Source: Bacillota bacterium
GTDB lineage: Bacteria > Bacillota > Clostridia > Christensenellales > CAG-138
Reading direction: 5' to 3'
NCBI GenBank assembly: GCA_023395595.1
Contig: JAEWYO010000009.1
Coordinates: forward strand, 1-53,794
DNA length: 53,794 nucleotides
Shown here: positions 8,532-18,070 of the stretch, piece by piece
Layout of the letters: every line of letters starts with the position of its first letter
Position numbering within the stretch: position 1 is the first letter of the stretch
Translations under genes and position numbers: made by a program
The notes under the pieces: model-generated
Database searches by the model: none
What the model was told of the DNA's origin: nothing
What the model saw: the letters and a program-made list of their open reading frames with translations, nothing else

Positions 8532-10043
8532 ATGCTTGCGGTAAATATGCGCGGAATCACAAAGCGCTTTGGCACCATGACCGCAAACGATCAGATCGAT
8601 TTTCAGGTGGAGCAGGGCGAAATCCACTGCCTGCTCGGTGAAAACGGCGCCGGAAAATCCACACTGATGAACGTGCTCTTTGGCCTGCACTGCCCCGACG
8701 AAGGCAGCGTGGAGATCGACGGTACCTGCATCCCTGCCCTCACACCGAGGCTTGCCTATCAACTCGGCATCGGCATGGTGCACCAGCACTTCATGTTGAT
8801 CAATCATCTCACATGTCTCGAGAACATCATCCTCGGCAACGAGCCGGGTCGCGTCGTGATCGACCGCAAGCAGGCGCGTAAAACCGTGCAGGCGCTCTCG
8901 GATCAATACCATTTTAACATCGAACTGGACGCGCTCGTGTGCGACCTTTCGGTCGGCATGAAGCAGCGCGTGGAAATACTCAAGACGCTCTATCGTGGTG
9001 CAAACATCATCATTCTGGACGAGCCAACCGCCGTACTCACGCCAATCGAGGCAGAGCAGCTACTCGACATCCTCAAGGATATGCGCGCGCAGGGTAAAAC
9101 CATCATCTTCATCACGCACAAATTGAAAGAGACACTGGCTGTTGCTGACCGAATCACAATCCTGCGCGGCGGAAAGTGCGTTGCGCTTCTGGAGGCGCAC
9201 TCCGCCACCCCGGAGACGCTCGCGCGGTTGATGGTTGGTCACGATGTTGTGTTTGAAATAGAAAAGCCGGAAAACGCACAGGGCGAAGCCGTCCTGCAGG
9301 TTGAGGACGTCCGCCTGCTGCCAAACGCGCAGTCCACCGTTTCGTTTACGGTGCATGCGGGAGAAATCTTCGGCATCGCCGGCGTTGAGGGCAACGGGCA
9401 GCAACAGCTCGAACAGATCATCATGGGTTTATTGCGTCCGAAAAGCGGACGCATCCTGTATCAGAAAACCAATCTTTTAGAGCTGTCCCAGCGCGCGCGG
9501 CGCAAGCTGCGCATCGCGTATATCCCTTCCGACCGACTCAAACAGGCGATCCTGCCGAACGTTTCCCTTCAGGAAAACTTCCTCTTGGGCAACCAATATG
9601 ATCCGCAGTATGTGAAAAACGGTTTGATTCAAACAAAGCTGCTCAAGGAGAGCACACAGCGCTTCATGAAGCAATTTGATGTGCGCGCAACCGGCACACA
9701 GCAGGAGGCAGGTTCCCTCTCCGGCGGAAATCAGCAAAAGTTTGTCCTCGCGCGAGAGGTCAGCAAGCTGCCGCAGTTCGTACTCGCCTGCCAGCCCGTG
9801 CGCGGACTCGACATCGGCGCGATCAAATACATCCACAGCGTACTGCTCCAGCTCCGCAGTCAAGGCGCAGCAATCTTACTCATCTCCGCAGAACTTTCCG
9901 ATATCTTCCAGCTCAGCGATACCGTCGGGGTGCTCTACAAAGGCGAATTGATGGATATCCGCAAGACAGAAGCGTTTGACAACGAGTCCATCAGCCTGCT
10001 GATGGCAGGCAGGAAGGAGACGGCGGATGAACAAGCCAACTAA
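8532..10043 (+). CDS. Nucleoside ABC importer, tandem ATPase subunit
   Basis: A 503-residue protein with two fused ABC domains, as in NupA/YufO and RbsA. The first domain has Walker A GENGAGKS (residues 37-44), signature-like LSVGMKQR and Walker B IIILDEP. The second has a degenerate Walker A (GVEGNGQQQ) and a signature LSGGNQQK; the usual Walker B carboxylates are altered to LACQPVRGLD, as often seen in this subfamily, so ATP hydrolysis probably relies on the first site. The ATG at 8532 was preferred over an upstream in-frame codon because it places the conserved MRGITKRFG start correctly and has AGGTG 9 nt before it. Its end overlaps the permease start by 17 nt. Confidence 0.92.
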   Translation: MLAVNMRGITKRFGTMTANDQIDFQVEQGEIHCLLGENGAGKSTLMNVLFGLHCPDEGSVEIDGTCIPALTPRLAYQLGIGMVHQHFMLINHLTCLENIILGNEPGRVVIDRKQARKTVQALSDQYHFNIELDALVCDLSVGMKQRVEILKTLYRGANIIILDEPTAVLTPIEAEQLLDILKDMRAQGKTIIFITHKLKETLAVADRITILRGGKCVALLEAHSATPETLARLMVGHDVVFEIEKPENAQGEAVLQVEDVRLLPNAQSTVSFTVHAGEIFGIAGVEGNGQQQLEQIIMGLLRPKSGRILYQKTNLLELSQRARRKLRIAYIPSDRLKQAILPNVSLQENFLLGNQYDPQYVKNGLIQTKLLKESTQRFMKQFDVRATGTQQEAGSLSGGNQQKFVLAREVSKLPQFVLACQPVRGLDIGAIKYIHSVLLQLRSQGAAILLISAELSDIFQLSDTVGVLYKGELMDIRKTEAFDNESISLLMAGRKETADEQAN

Positions 10044-11091
10044 ACCAAAGCTGCCCGACCTAGCGGCACGCATGCTCTACTCCCTCGCCGCGGTGCTCCT
10101 CTCGCTGATTCTGGCGACGCTTGTGATGCTGATTGCGGGTTACGACCCGGTCAAGGCGTTTGGCGCGATGCTCAACGGCGCATTCGGCTCCGCAAACGCA
10201 ATCGCCAACACGCTCAGCAAAAGCATCCCCCTGATGTTTACGGGCTTTGCATTCGCGGTTGCGAGTAAGGGCGGCGTTTTCAACATCGGCGGCGAAGGGC
10301 AGCTCTATCTTGCGGCGCTGGCAAGCGCAATCACCGCGCTCGCGCTCAATGGACTTCCGCGCATCGTGGTGCTCGTTGCGTCCATCCTTGCGGGCATGCT
10401 CGCGGGCGGCGCGGTCGGTGCACTGATCGGCTTTATCAAAGCCAAGATGCGCATCAACGAGGTCATCGTCGCGATCATGATCAACTATATCGTCTCCCTC
10501 TTTACCTCTTACATGGTCAACGGCCCACTCAAGGCGGAGAACAGCATGACCGCGCAGAGCGAGGCGATCCACAGTGGCTATCTCTTCTCCACGATCATCC
10601 CGCGTTCCCAGCTCACCACCGCGCTGTATCTCGCCATCGGGTTTGCGGTGCTGATCTTTTTCCTTTTTCGCTCCACGCGTGTGGGTTTCAACATCCGCGC
10701 AGTCGGGCAAAACCCGAAAGCCGCAGCTTCGTTCGGCATCAACATCGGCTTGACGACCATCGGCGTGATGGCGTTTAGCGGCATGCTTGCGGGTCTTGCG
10801 GGTGTGACGGAAGTCCTCGGCAAATATGGCAGATTCATCGACGGGTTCTCGCCGGGGTTTGGCTTTACCGGTATCGCGGTCGCCGTGCTCGGCTCTAACA
10901 ACCCCTTCGGCATCCTGCTCACCTCACTGCTCTTTGGCGCGCTGGAAGCAGGATCGATGAAGATGAGCTATGTGGCCAATGTCTCCACCAATATGGTGAT
11001 GGTGATTCAGGGGCTTGTGATTCTCTTTGTGGCAACGCCGGAGATCGTCAGCCAGTTTGGCAAGAGAAAGGGAGGAAAGCGGAATGGATAA
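10027..11091 (+). CDS. Nucleoside ABC importer, permease 1
   Basis: Inner-membrane permease of 354 residues of the BPD_transp_2 family (NupP/YufP type), with about eight to ten hydrophobic helices. Conserved segments are GGVFNIGGEGQLYLAAL, KAKMRINEVIVAIMINYI and VGQNPKAAASFGI, the cytoplasmic loop that docks the ATPase. The start has GGAGA 7 nt upstream and lies inside the ATPase gene, so the two are translationally coupled. It would pair with the second permease to form the translocation pore. Confidence 0.92.
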   Translation: MNKPTKPKLPDLAARMLYSLAAVLLSLILATLVMLIAGYDPVKAFGAMLNGAFGSANAIANTLSKSIPLMFTGFAFAVASKGGVFNIGGEGQLYLAALASAITALALNGLPRIVVLVASILAGMLAGGAVGALIGFIKAKMRINEVIVAIMINYIVSLFTSYMVNGPLKAENSMTAQSEAIHSGYLFSTIIPRSQLTTALYLAIGFAVLIFFLFRSTRVGFNIRAVGQNPKAAASFGINIGLTTIGVMAFSGMLAGLAGVTEVLGKYGRFIDGFSPGFGFTGIAVAVLGSNNPFGILLTSLLFGALEAGSMKMSYVANVSTNMVMVIQGLVILFVATPEIVSQFGKRKGGKRNG

Positions 11092-12001
11092 TCTGCAATA
11101 CATCTTCTCCTTCAACATCATCCTCACCACGCTGCGCTTTGCAATTCCGCTGACGCTTGCCGCCGTCGGGGCGACCATCTGCGAACGCAGCGGCATCATC
11201 AACCTCGGCGTAGAGGGCATGATGCTCGTCGGCGCATTCGGCGGCGTGCTCGGCACGCATTTGACCGGAAGCCCATGGCTCGGTGTGCTGTTCTCGATCG
11301 CCTGCGGTGGGCTCGTCGCACTGCTGCACGCGGTGTTGAGCATTCGCTATCACACCAACCAAACCGTCAGCGGCGTCGGCATCAATATCCTAGCCGTGGG
11401 GTTGACCGTCGTGCTCACGCGGGTGGTTTGGGGGACGGACGGCATCAGCGGAACGGTTAACCAACTCGGCACGATGAGCATCCCGCTGCTCAAGGAAATC
11501 CCCGTCATCGGCGCGCTGTTTACGGATCAATCCCCGTTTCTATTCTTGACGGTTTTGATCGTCTTTGCAGCTTGGTTCTTCATGTATCGAACCAAGGCGG
11601 GGCTGCATCTGCGCGCAATCGGGGATCATCCCCGCGCGGCGGCAACAGTCGGAATCAACGTGCGCAAGTATCGCTATTGGGCGGTCGTCGTCTGCGGTAT
11701 GCTCTGCGGCATGGCGGGCGCGTATCTTTCGATCGTGCAAAATAACCTCTTTGTCAACAACATGGTCGCCGGTCGCGGATTTATCGCGCTGGCTGCCAAC
11801 ATCTTCGGCGGATGGAACCCGCTTGGCTCTTTCCTTGCGAGTCTGCTCTTCGCCTTTGCGCAGGCACTTCGCATCAATTTGAGTCTGCCGATTCCAGATC
11901 AGTTTGTGCAGATGGTACCGTATGCGTTGACGCTTGTTGTGCTCATCGGCGTCGGACGAAAGGCAAAAGCACCGGAAGCATCCGGCGAACTGATCGACTA
12001 A
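11084..12001 (+). CDS. Nucleoside ABC importer, permease 2
   Basis: Second permease of the same family, 305 residues (NupQ/YufQ type). It has the paired motifs CERSGIINLGVEGMMLVGA and AIGDHPRAAATVGINV plus a strongly hydrophobic profile. The ATG at 11084 has GGGAGG 8 nt before it and overlaps the first permease by 8 nt; a longer in-frame extension would have no membrane character. The deaminase gene follows 13 nt after its stop. Confidence 0.92.
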   Translation: MDNLQYIFSFNIILTTLRFAIPLTLAAVGATICERSGIINLGVEGMMLVGAFGGVLGTHLTGSPWLGVLFSIACGGLVALLHAVLSIRYHTNQTVSGVGINILAVGLTVVLTRVVWGTDGISGTVNQLGTMSIPLLKEIPVIGALFTDQSPFLFLTVLIVFAAWFFMYRTKAGLHLRAIGDHPRAAATVGINVRKYRYWAVVVCGMLCGMAGAYLSIVQNNLFVNNMVAGRGFIALAANIFGGWNPLGSFLASLLFAFAQALRINLSLPIPDQFVQMVPYALTLVVLIGVGRKAKAPEASGELID

Positions 12002-12014
12002 CGGGGAGGCCAAT

Positions 12015-13349
12015 ATGCAACAACCAAATGTATCTACGCTGACCAACTGCACCATACTAACCATTGACGGGAGTGATCGTTTCTTTCCTCGTGGACGGAT
12101 GACCATCGAAGGCAGCAAAATCCTCCGCGTCGGGCACGAGCACGAGATTCCGCTTGCGGGCGTGGTTGTCGATCTTGACGGCGGGCTTGTCCTGCCGGGG
12201 TTGGTCAACACGCATACGCATTCGCACTCTTCACTATTCAAGAACCAGGCGGATGATCTCACACTTATGGACTGGCTCAACAAAGCCATGTGGCCGATGG
12301 AAGCGCATCTCAACACCCAACGCGCAGCGGCGGCAACGGCGCTCTCGTGTATGGAATATATCGCAAGCGGCATCACGACCTATTGCGACCAGTTCTATTT
12401 TGCGGAGGCGATTGCACCCGTCGCGAGTAAGAGCGGGCTACGGTGCATGCTCGGCGCAACGGTGTTTGAAAAGCCTTCCGTCGAGACGACGGACACGTTC
12501 GGAGCCGCAGTCGCGTTTGTCGAGCGCTGGATCGGGCGCGAGGAGGAGACACTGGTCTACCCCTGTCTCGGCCCGCACGCACCCTATAGCGTCAGCGCGG
12601 AGCAATTCGTCCGCGCGGCGGAGTTCTGCCGCAAACACGGCGTGCTCCTGCACACGCATATCTCCGAAACGCAGGATGAGAACAATCAGATCTTCGCCAA
12701 GTACGGCAAAACGCCGACGCAATGGCTCGAAAGCCTCGGCGTGCTGGAAAACCATGTGCTTGCGGCGCACAGCATCCATCTCGACGAGGCGGACATGCGC
12801 ATCTACGCGAGACGAAACGTCCACGCCTCCTACAACCCCGTGAGCAACCTCAAACTCGTCTCCGGACGCATGCCATATCGCGCGCTGCGCGAGCACGGCG
12901 TCCAGGTGTCCATCGGAACCGACGGCGCGCAGAGCAACAACAGCATGGATCTCTTGCGAGATCTGCGCACGGGCGCGCTGATTCAAAAACTCGCGGAAAA
13001 CGACGCAACGCTTTTCAACGCGCGGGAGATGGTGCGCCTCGCGACCATTGAGGGCGCAATTGCGCTCCGGTTGGACGCACAGATTGGCAGTCTCGAAGCA
13101 GGCAAGCGCGCGGATTTCATCGTGCTGGACACCAAGAGTCCGCGCCTCGTGCCGCTGCACCGCGCATCGCTGAGCAATCTTTATTCCACCATCGCATACT
13201 CCGCCTGCGGTGCGGATGTGCGGGATATGGCAGTCAACGGCAGATGGGTTATGAAAGCACGCGAGATTTTGACGGTGGATTGCGAGCACGTACGCAAAGA
13301 AGCGCAGGAAGCGTCCGAGTATCTTGTTTCCCACAGCGCGCGGGCATAA
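12015..13349 (+). CDS. Amidohydrolase, MTA/SAH or adenosine-type deaminase
   Basis: TrzA/MtaD-type metal-dependent amidohydrolase, 444 residues. Metal and catalytic motifs in order are HTHSHSS near residue 69, HTHISET (metal His and catalytic Glu), AHSIHL and GTDGAQSNN (metal Asp). The N-terminal LPGLVNTHTH and the ADDLTLMDWL segment match 5-methylthioadenosine/S-adenosylhomocysteine deaminases. GGGGAGG precedes the ATG by 5 nt. Placed between a nucleoside importer and a nucleoside phosphorylase, it probably deaminates imported adenine-type nucleosides; guanine or another aminopurine substrate is also possible. Confidence 0.85.
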   Translation: MQQPNVSTLTNCTILTIDGSDRFFPRGRMTIEGSKILRVGHEHEIPLAGVVVDLDGGLVLPGLVNTHTHSHSSLFKNQADDLTLMDWLNKAMWPMEAHLNTQRAAAATALSCMEYIASGITTYCDQFYFAEAIAPVASKSGLRCMLGATVFEKPSVETTDTFGAAVAFVERWIGREEETLVYPCLGPHAPYSVSAEQFVRAAEFCRKHGVLLHTHISETQDENNQIFAKYGKTPTQWLESLGVLENHVLAAHSIHLDEADMRIYARRNVHASYNPVSNLKLVSGRMPYRALREHGVQVSIGTDGAQSNNSMDLLRDLRTGALIQKLAENDATLFNAREMVRLATIEGAIALRLDAQIGSLEAGKRADFIVLDTKSPRLVPLHRASLSNLYSTIAYSACGADVRDMAVNGRWVMKAREILTVDCEHVRKEAQEASEYLVSHSARA

Positions 13350-13411
13350 ACCCGTATCCGCTGTTTTGTTTTGAAAAACGTTTACCCAACAATAAAGGAG
13401 CGAAAGCAAAC

Positions 13412-14191
13412 ATGAGTGAAATCCTGAACAAAAGCGAAATTACCAAAGGACAAAAGCAGTATCATATCGCCCTCTCTCCGGGTGAAATCGGCGACTATGT
13501 CCTTCTCCCCGGCGACCCCGCCCGCAGCGACATCGTAGCGAATTATCTGGACGACGCAAAGCTCATGGCAAACAACCGCGAGCATAGAACGTTTACCGGC
13601 TATTATAAGGGCGTGAAGGTCAGCGTTACCTCAACCGGCATGGGCTGTCCCTCCGCCGCCATCGCTGCGGAAGAGCTCATCAACATCGGCGCAAAGGCGC
13701 TCATCCGCATCGGAAGCAGCGCGGCGCTGGACCCCAACATCCGCATCGGAGACCTCATGATCAGCAAGGCCGCCATGAAGAACGAGGGCACCTCTCGTTT
13801 CTATGTGCCGGATTCGTTCCCCGCCGTGCCGGATATGGAGCTCACCTGGCATCTGATTCAGACCGCGCGTGAGCTATGCAAACCCACGGGTGAAGCGGTC
13901 TATGTCGGTATCAACTCCAGTGACGACGCGTTTTATGGCGAAACGCCGGAGTTTCTGGATCAACTGCGCAAGTACAAGATCATGAACATCGAGATGGAAT
14001 CCTCCGCGCTCTATACCATTGGACATCTGCGCGGGGTTCGCACCGCCTGCATCTGCGGCACGAGCGGAAACCTGACCAATCAGGAGGTCATCTACACCGA
14101 AAAGAACGTGAAACTTGCAGAAGCATGGGAGCGCGAAATTCGGATCGTACTGGAGACCATCTACCGCTTCGAGCAGCTCAAGCAAGCATAA
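13412..14191 (+). CDS. udp: Nucleoside phosphorylase, uridine phosphorylase type
   Basis: A 259-residue member of the PNP/UDP family that splits nucleosides with phosphate to base and ribose (or deoxyribose) 1-phosphate. Conserved elements are LLPGDPARSD (phosphate loop), STGMGCPSAAIAAEEL, LIRIGSSAAL, SSDDAFYG and MNIEMESSALYTI, the ribose-binding Glu-Met-Glu. AAAGGAG lies 11 nt before the ATG, and the start matches the family N-terminus; a longer frame reading from inside the deaminase gene was rejected. Substrate could be uridine, but a deaminase product such as inosine is conceivable given the operon. Confidence 0.88.
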   Translation: MSEILNKSEITKGQKQYHIALSPGEIGDYVLLPGDPARSDIVANYLDDAKLMANNREHRTFTGYYKGVKVSVTSTGMGCPSAAIAAEELINIGAKALIRIGSSAALDPNIRIGDLMISKAAMKNEGTSRFYVPDSFPAVPDMELTWHLIQTARELCKPTGEAVYVGINSSDDAFYGETPEFLDQLRKYKIMNIEMESSALYTIGHLRGVRTACICGTSGNLTNQEVIYTEKNVKLAEAWEREIRIVLETIYRFEQLKQA

Positions 14192-14270
14192 GTGCAGCCG
14201 AGAATTCGCCTTGCAATTTCGTAAAAAACAATTTACGATTGAGTCAAGTACAACAGATAGCCGAGGGTAT

Positions 14271-15059
14271 ATGCAGGAATACAGCGAAAAAAGCGCAGCC
14301 GATCTTCGCCACCTGACGCAGGAGAAAAACCTGACGTTCGTTCGTGTCTATGAGCAGTTGCTCAAGATGATGCTCAACGGAACGTTCCCAGGTGGTTCTT
14401 GGCTGCCCTCCGAGCCGAAACTAGCCGCGCAGCTCGGCGTCAGCCGCATGACCTTGCGGCAGGCGCTGGAGTTGTTGCAGGAGGACGGGCTGATTCAAAA
14501 GCACCATGGCAAAGGTAACTTCGTCATCCGGCAGGGCGCAAAGCAGCACCGTTCGCTCGATTTTCTCGGTCATCCGGTCTATCAATGCTGCGATCTTGAA
14601 ATCGACCACATTGAGACGGAGTTTCGAATCGAGGTCCCGAACGAACAGAATAACGAGTTGTTTCAGCGCGAGTCCGCTGTGATGATCGCCGTGGACCGTT
14701 GGTATCGCAACAACGGCAACATCGTTGCATATACGCTGACCTTGATTCCGGTGGAAGCGCTTGCCCCGCTGGAGATCAAGCTCAATCAACCGGCAACCAT
14801 ACTGCCGACTCTGGAAACGGCGGTCTATGAGTTGGCGGAGCGCTCCCGCATCACCGTTACCTCCACCGCCGTGGGTAACTTCATCTCCGGAAAATATGTC
14901 ATGTCCCCGAGTAAAGACGTCATGCTGATTCGGGAAGACCTCTTTTTGCCTGGAGAAGCAGCACCCGCGGTCTGCAACAAGCACTATATTCAGAAAGAGC
15001 ATTGTCATATCGAGCTCAATCCACGAAGGCTGTCCATGGACAACGGCAAAAGCCTGTAA
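14271..15059 (+). CDS. GntR-family regulator with UTRA sensor domain
   Basis: A 262-residue HutC-subfamily repressor. The winged helix lies at about residues 20-85, with WLPSEPKLAAQLGVSRMTLRQALELLQEDGLIQKHHGKG as its core (given here as two overlapping family hallmarks, LPSEPKLA and VSRMTLRQAL). The rest is a UTRA ligand pocket. It is the last gene of the nucleoside operon, so it most likely senses a nucleoside or sugar phosphate and controls the divergent promoters near 7.1 kb. The fragment AAGTACAAC just before its gene (14246-14254) resembles those sites and hints at autoregulation. Confidence 0.88.
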   Translation: MQEYSEKSAADLRHLTQEKNLTFVRVYEQLLKMMLNGTFPGGSWLPSEPKLAAQLGVSRMTLRQALELLQEDGLIQKHHGKGNFVIRQGAKQHRSLDFLGHPVYQCCDLEIDHIETEFRIEVPNEQNNELFQRESAVMIAVDRWYRNNGNIVAYTLTLIPVEALAPLEIKLNQPATILPTLETAVYELAERSRITVTSTAVGNFISGKYVMSPSKDVMLIREDLFLPGEAAPAVCNKHYIQKEHCHIELNPRRLSMDNGKSL

Positions 15060-15177
15060 GCGCGGGGATTCGCGCGCTGCAATACCAGCTTACATCAAAA
15101 CCAATCGCGTGGTGGGATCGCTTTGTAGTGCTGAACAAGAATTGTATTATTCTTTGTTAATATGCTTATGTTATACC

Positions 15178-15204
15178 AAAAAGTCGCTAAGTAGCGACTT
15201 TTTT
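15178..15204. terminator. Bidirectional intrinsic terminator
   Basis: An 11-bp perfect stem AAAAAGTCGCT/AGCGACTTTTT with loop AAGT, flanked by A and T runs on both sides. It separates the plus-strand regulator gene from the converging cyclase pseudogene. Confidence 0.85.
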
Positions 15205-15310
15205 GGCAGACTGACAGCACCTCAACGGTGTTGTTTTGTATTTGCAATCACGAGAATAAATCCTGTCGTTTTTTGCAGCCTTGCTTGAACGAAGCACGAA
15301 GGTGCGGTTG

Positions 15311-16857
15311 CTATTCTTGCTTGATCTCGCTGTAAAACCGATACCCGTTGCGACCATGCTCCTTGATAAAGTACATTGCTTCATCCGATTTTCGGATCAA
15401 CTCATCGATCTTTGTGTCATCGTCCGGGTATCGCGCGATTCCAACGCTTGCTGAGATGGTGATCGTGTGCCCCTCAAATAGGATCGGTTCTGCCACGCTA
15501 TCGATCATTCTCTTGACCACGCAGTGAATATCATCCGCGGTTTGAACCCCGTCCAGCAGAGTCAGGAACTCATCGCCGCCAAATCAGGAAACCGTATCGC
15601 TTTCCCGCAGAAGATTCGAAAGCCTGCCGCTCACAGAAACCAGCGTAAAGTCACCTGCCGCATGCCCCCATTGATCGTTGATCGACTTCAGCCGGTCAAC
15701 ATCGAGAGACACAACAGCGACGCTCGTTTTCTCCCGTCTGGCGTTTGCAAAAGCGATCTCCGCGCGGTCATAGAAGAGCTGCCGGTTCGGCAAGCCGGTC
15801 AGCGTATCATGCAGTGCCATGAGTTCGAGCTTTTTCCGGATTTGGTTCATCTCCGAGATATCGTTGACGCTGGTCAGAATGCACTCTTCTCCGAGCATGG
15901 AGAGCGTGGTTGCCGAAATCAGGCAAGTGCTGATGGTATCGTTCTTTATCCGGAATCGCGCTTCCTTGTCGTGTATATCCCCGCGCAACAGGTCGCGGAC
16001 AAATCCTTTCCGGTCGTCCGGGTCCATCCAAAGACCGATTTCCAGCGTTGTTCTCCCAACGACCTCCTCCGGCTGGTATCCCGACAACCGTACGAACCCT
16101 TCATTCACTTCAAATATCTTGCCGTCCGAAGCCTTTGTCAGTAACAGCCCATAGGGCGAGGAATGGAACGCCTTGATGTACTTATCCTTTTCGTTTTGCA
16201 CCTCGTTTAGGACACGTTGGCTGATCATCATGATCAGCCCTGCGGCAATGAGTATATTGAGAGCTCCATATGTAATCATCGCAATGGAGTTGACAATTCC
16301 GGATGTGAAAAACTCATTGCTCGGCTGCGGCAAGAACACCAGCGCAATGATTCTGCCGACGCTGGTTATGCAGTAAGCCAGCGTGATGCTCGCGGTAAAA
16401 CGTGCAATACGCCGAAATTCGCTGTTTGTCTGCCGGAACAGAGACACACTGCAAAGCCCTGTATAGAAAGCAATACTGCCGGAGAGAAGCATGTTTCGGA
16501 TGTGAAGGTTGTCCTGAACAACGGAGAAGTAAACGATCGAAGCCATGTAGAGGGCGAATAGGATGAAATGATAGATGCGCGGTTGATATAGATCAAAAAA
16601 CAATTCCAGCCCAATAAACAAGCAAATCAAGCCGGATACCGAAAACAAATTTGTAAAAACGATGGATACAACTTCCGGCATCACGCCGCGCAATAGCAGG
16701 AATAACGAACCAAGCGTTTGCAGACACATATCCGCAAACAGAAGCGATAGCCCGCGAAAGTGTTTTCGATACATGCGCCATATGATGTACACAAGTCCAT
16801 TGTTCATTAGGTTCGAATAAAATAAAGAAGGGCTAGCGTTCTGATATCAATATTCAT
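15311..16857 (-). pseudogene. Membrane PAS-GGDEF diguanylate cyclase, broken by a frameshift and an in-frame TGA
   Basis: Reconstructed as about 510 residues: an N-terminal region of about seven membrane helices, a PAS domain (SSPYGLLLTKASDGKIFEVN onward) and a GGDEF domain. Two lesions are visible. First, the proper start is the ATG at 16857 with AAAGGG 6 nt upstream, but a T4 run (16819-16822) has apparently lost one T, so the frame ends after MNIDIRTLALLYFIRT; restoring it gives ...LALLYFYSNLMNNGLVY. Second, TGA at 15584-15586 interrupts DTVS-stop-FGGDEF at a position usually Arg (CGA to TGA would suffice). The catalytic GGDEF, upstream I-site RESD and C-terminus are otherwise intact. Translation from 16807 would yield a protein truncated before the active site. 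A sequencing error is possible but would have to occur twice. Confidence 0.85.
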
Positions 16858-16903
16858 GTTCTACCCTTTCTTTTTTCAATGATCGCTGCTTCTATTTACA
16901 TTG

Positions 16904-16932
16904 ACTATACTGCTTTTTTTACGCGCTCTCAA
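16904..16932 (-). promoter_or_regulatory. Promoter of the cyclase pseudogene
   Basis: On the minus strand TTGAGA (16927-16932), 17-nt spacer, TATAGT (16904-16909), about 47 nt before the upstream ATG at 16857. Confidence 0.55.
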
Positions 16933-16978
16933 TGTGATTCTCTGCACAGTGAATGCGCACATCTTCCGCGACTCCTTT

Positions 16979-17004
16979 GGGGCTTTTTTGTATAAAAAAG
17001 CCCC
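16979..17004. repeat. Inverted repeat downstream of kdgT-like gene
   Basis: Perfect 11-bp arms GGGGCTTTTTT/AAAAAAGCCCC with loop GTAT. The T-run is inside the stem, the reverse of a classic terminator. On the minus strand an alternative fold of CCCCC (about 17036) with GGGGC followed by T6 could still terminate the long sugar operon. Confidence 0.5.
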
Positions 17005-17068
17005 TGAATGGCGCGCTCGTACCATCGCCTGTCCGGGGGTAACGATATTCGGTTTCCCGCGTGACGAC

Positions 17069-18061
17069 TCAACGCAAATGTGTGCGTTTTGCCGCTCTCT
17101 TTCGATTTCGATTACTCCAAAGTCCAGCCAACGACGGGATGGCCAACGCAGAAATCAGAACAGCCGCGCTGATCTGCGCGGTCGCTGCAGCGGAAACGGG
17201 CAGCCAGGCGGGATTGGCCAGCGCAAGCGCCGCCGGAACCGCGATTGCATTTGCCCCCGTCGCACTCGCGGCGATTCCCGCTGTTCCGCTGCCACCCGAC
17301 AGCCGATCCAGCGCAAACGCCACCACGCCACCAAGCAAGACCGCACCCAGCGCGAGCAGTATGCCCGAACAACCGCCGTGCCAGATTTGACCAAGATCAA
17401 TCCCCGCGCCAAGCGCAAACCCGATCAGGGGCAGCGTCAGCGTCACACCCGGCGCAAAGAACCGCGCGACACAATTGTTGATATTTCCCGCGACAATGCC
17501 AACCAACATCGGAATCACCAGGCCGAGGATGGCGGCTGAGTCAAACGATGCCGCGCCGCTGGCACCGAGGATCAGCGCGGTAAGCAGCGGCCCGTTGGAG
17601 AGCGCAAGGATGGGTGCCGCGGCAGCCGCCTCGTCCTCTTTGAGCAGCGTGGTCGTAGCGATAAAAATACTCCCATTGGTGTTGGAACAGGCGGCAACCG
17701 CCGCAAGCATGCTGATTCCGGCGATCATTCCATCGTTTGCGAACAAACGAAACAGCAGCGCCGAAAGCACGCCCGCAACAGCACGCGCGGCCAACAGCGT
17801 TCCGCCACGCTTAAGAATGCCGGAAACCTGCGCGAGTCGAATCTGTGTGCCAATGCAAAACAGTTGCAGTGCCATCAGCGTCGCAGCCCCTTGCGAAGAA
17901 AACAGTGCCGTAGTATAGGAGCCGATCTCCAGCGCCTCTGGCCAGAGTGTATGGACAAGCGAACCAAACAACAGCGGCAGAAGCATGATTCCCGCCGGAA
18001 TCGCGTTCAGCCGCTGTTTCAGCCACTCTAGTCTTGGTTTCGTGTCGATCTCTTGTTCCAT
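17069..18061 (-). CDS. KdgT-type 2-keto-3-deoxygluconate permease
   Basis: Integral membrane carrier of 330 residues with about ten hydrophobic segments. It matches KdgT along its length: IPAGIMLLPLLFGSL at the N-terminus, AACSNTNGSIF, ALSNGPLLTALILGASG, and GGSGTAGIAASATGANA near the C-terminus. Known members take up 2-keto-3-deoxygluconate by proton symport. It starts 9 nt after the GatY stop without a clear ribosome site, so it is probably coupled. It is odd as the last gene of an operon that already has an ABC importer; it may import a second substrate or export an intermediate. Substrate assignment is tentative. Confidence 0.8.
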   Translation of the reverse strand: MEQEIDTKPRLEWLKQRLNAIPAGIMLLPLLFGSLVHTLWPEALEIGSYTTALFSSQGAATLMALQLFCIGTQIRLAQVSGILKRGGTLLAARAVAGVLSALLFRLFANDGMIAGISMLAAVAACSNTNGSIFIATTTLLKEDEAAAAAPILALSNGPLLTALILGASGAASFDSAAILGLVIPMLVGIVAGNINNCVARFFAPGVTLTLPLIGFALGAGIDLGQIWHGGCSGILLALGAVLLGGVVAFALDRLSGGSGTAGIAASATGANAIAVPAALALANPAWLPVSAAATAQISAAVLISALAIPSLAGLWSNRNRKRAAKRTHLR

Positions 18062-18070
18062 AGTCGGCGC

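Noticed and set aside
15584..15586. TGA read as a sense codon (recoding or selenocysteine)
   Set aside because: TGA ends many intact genes here, for example rhaB and gatZ; no SECIS-like reason exists and the usual residue is Arg, one transition away. A mutation or error is simpler.
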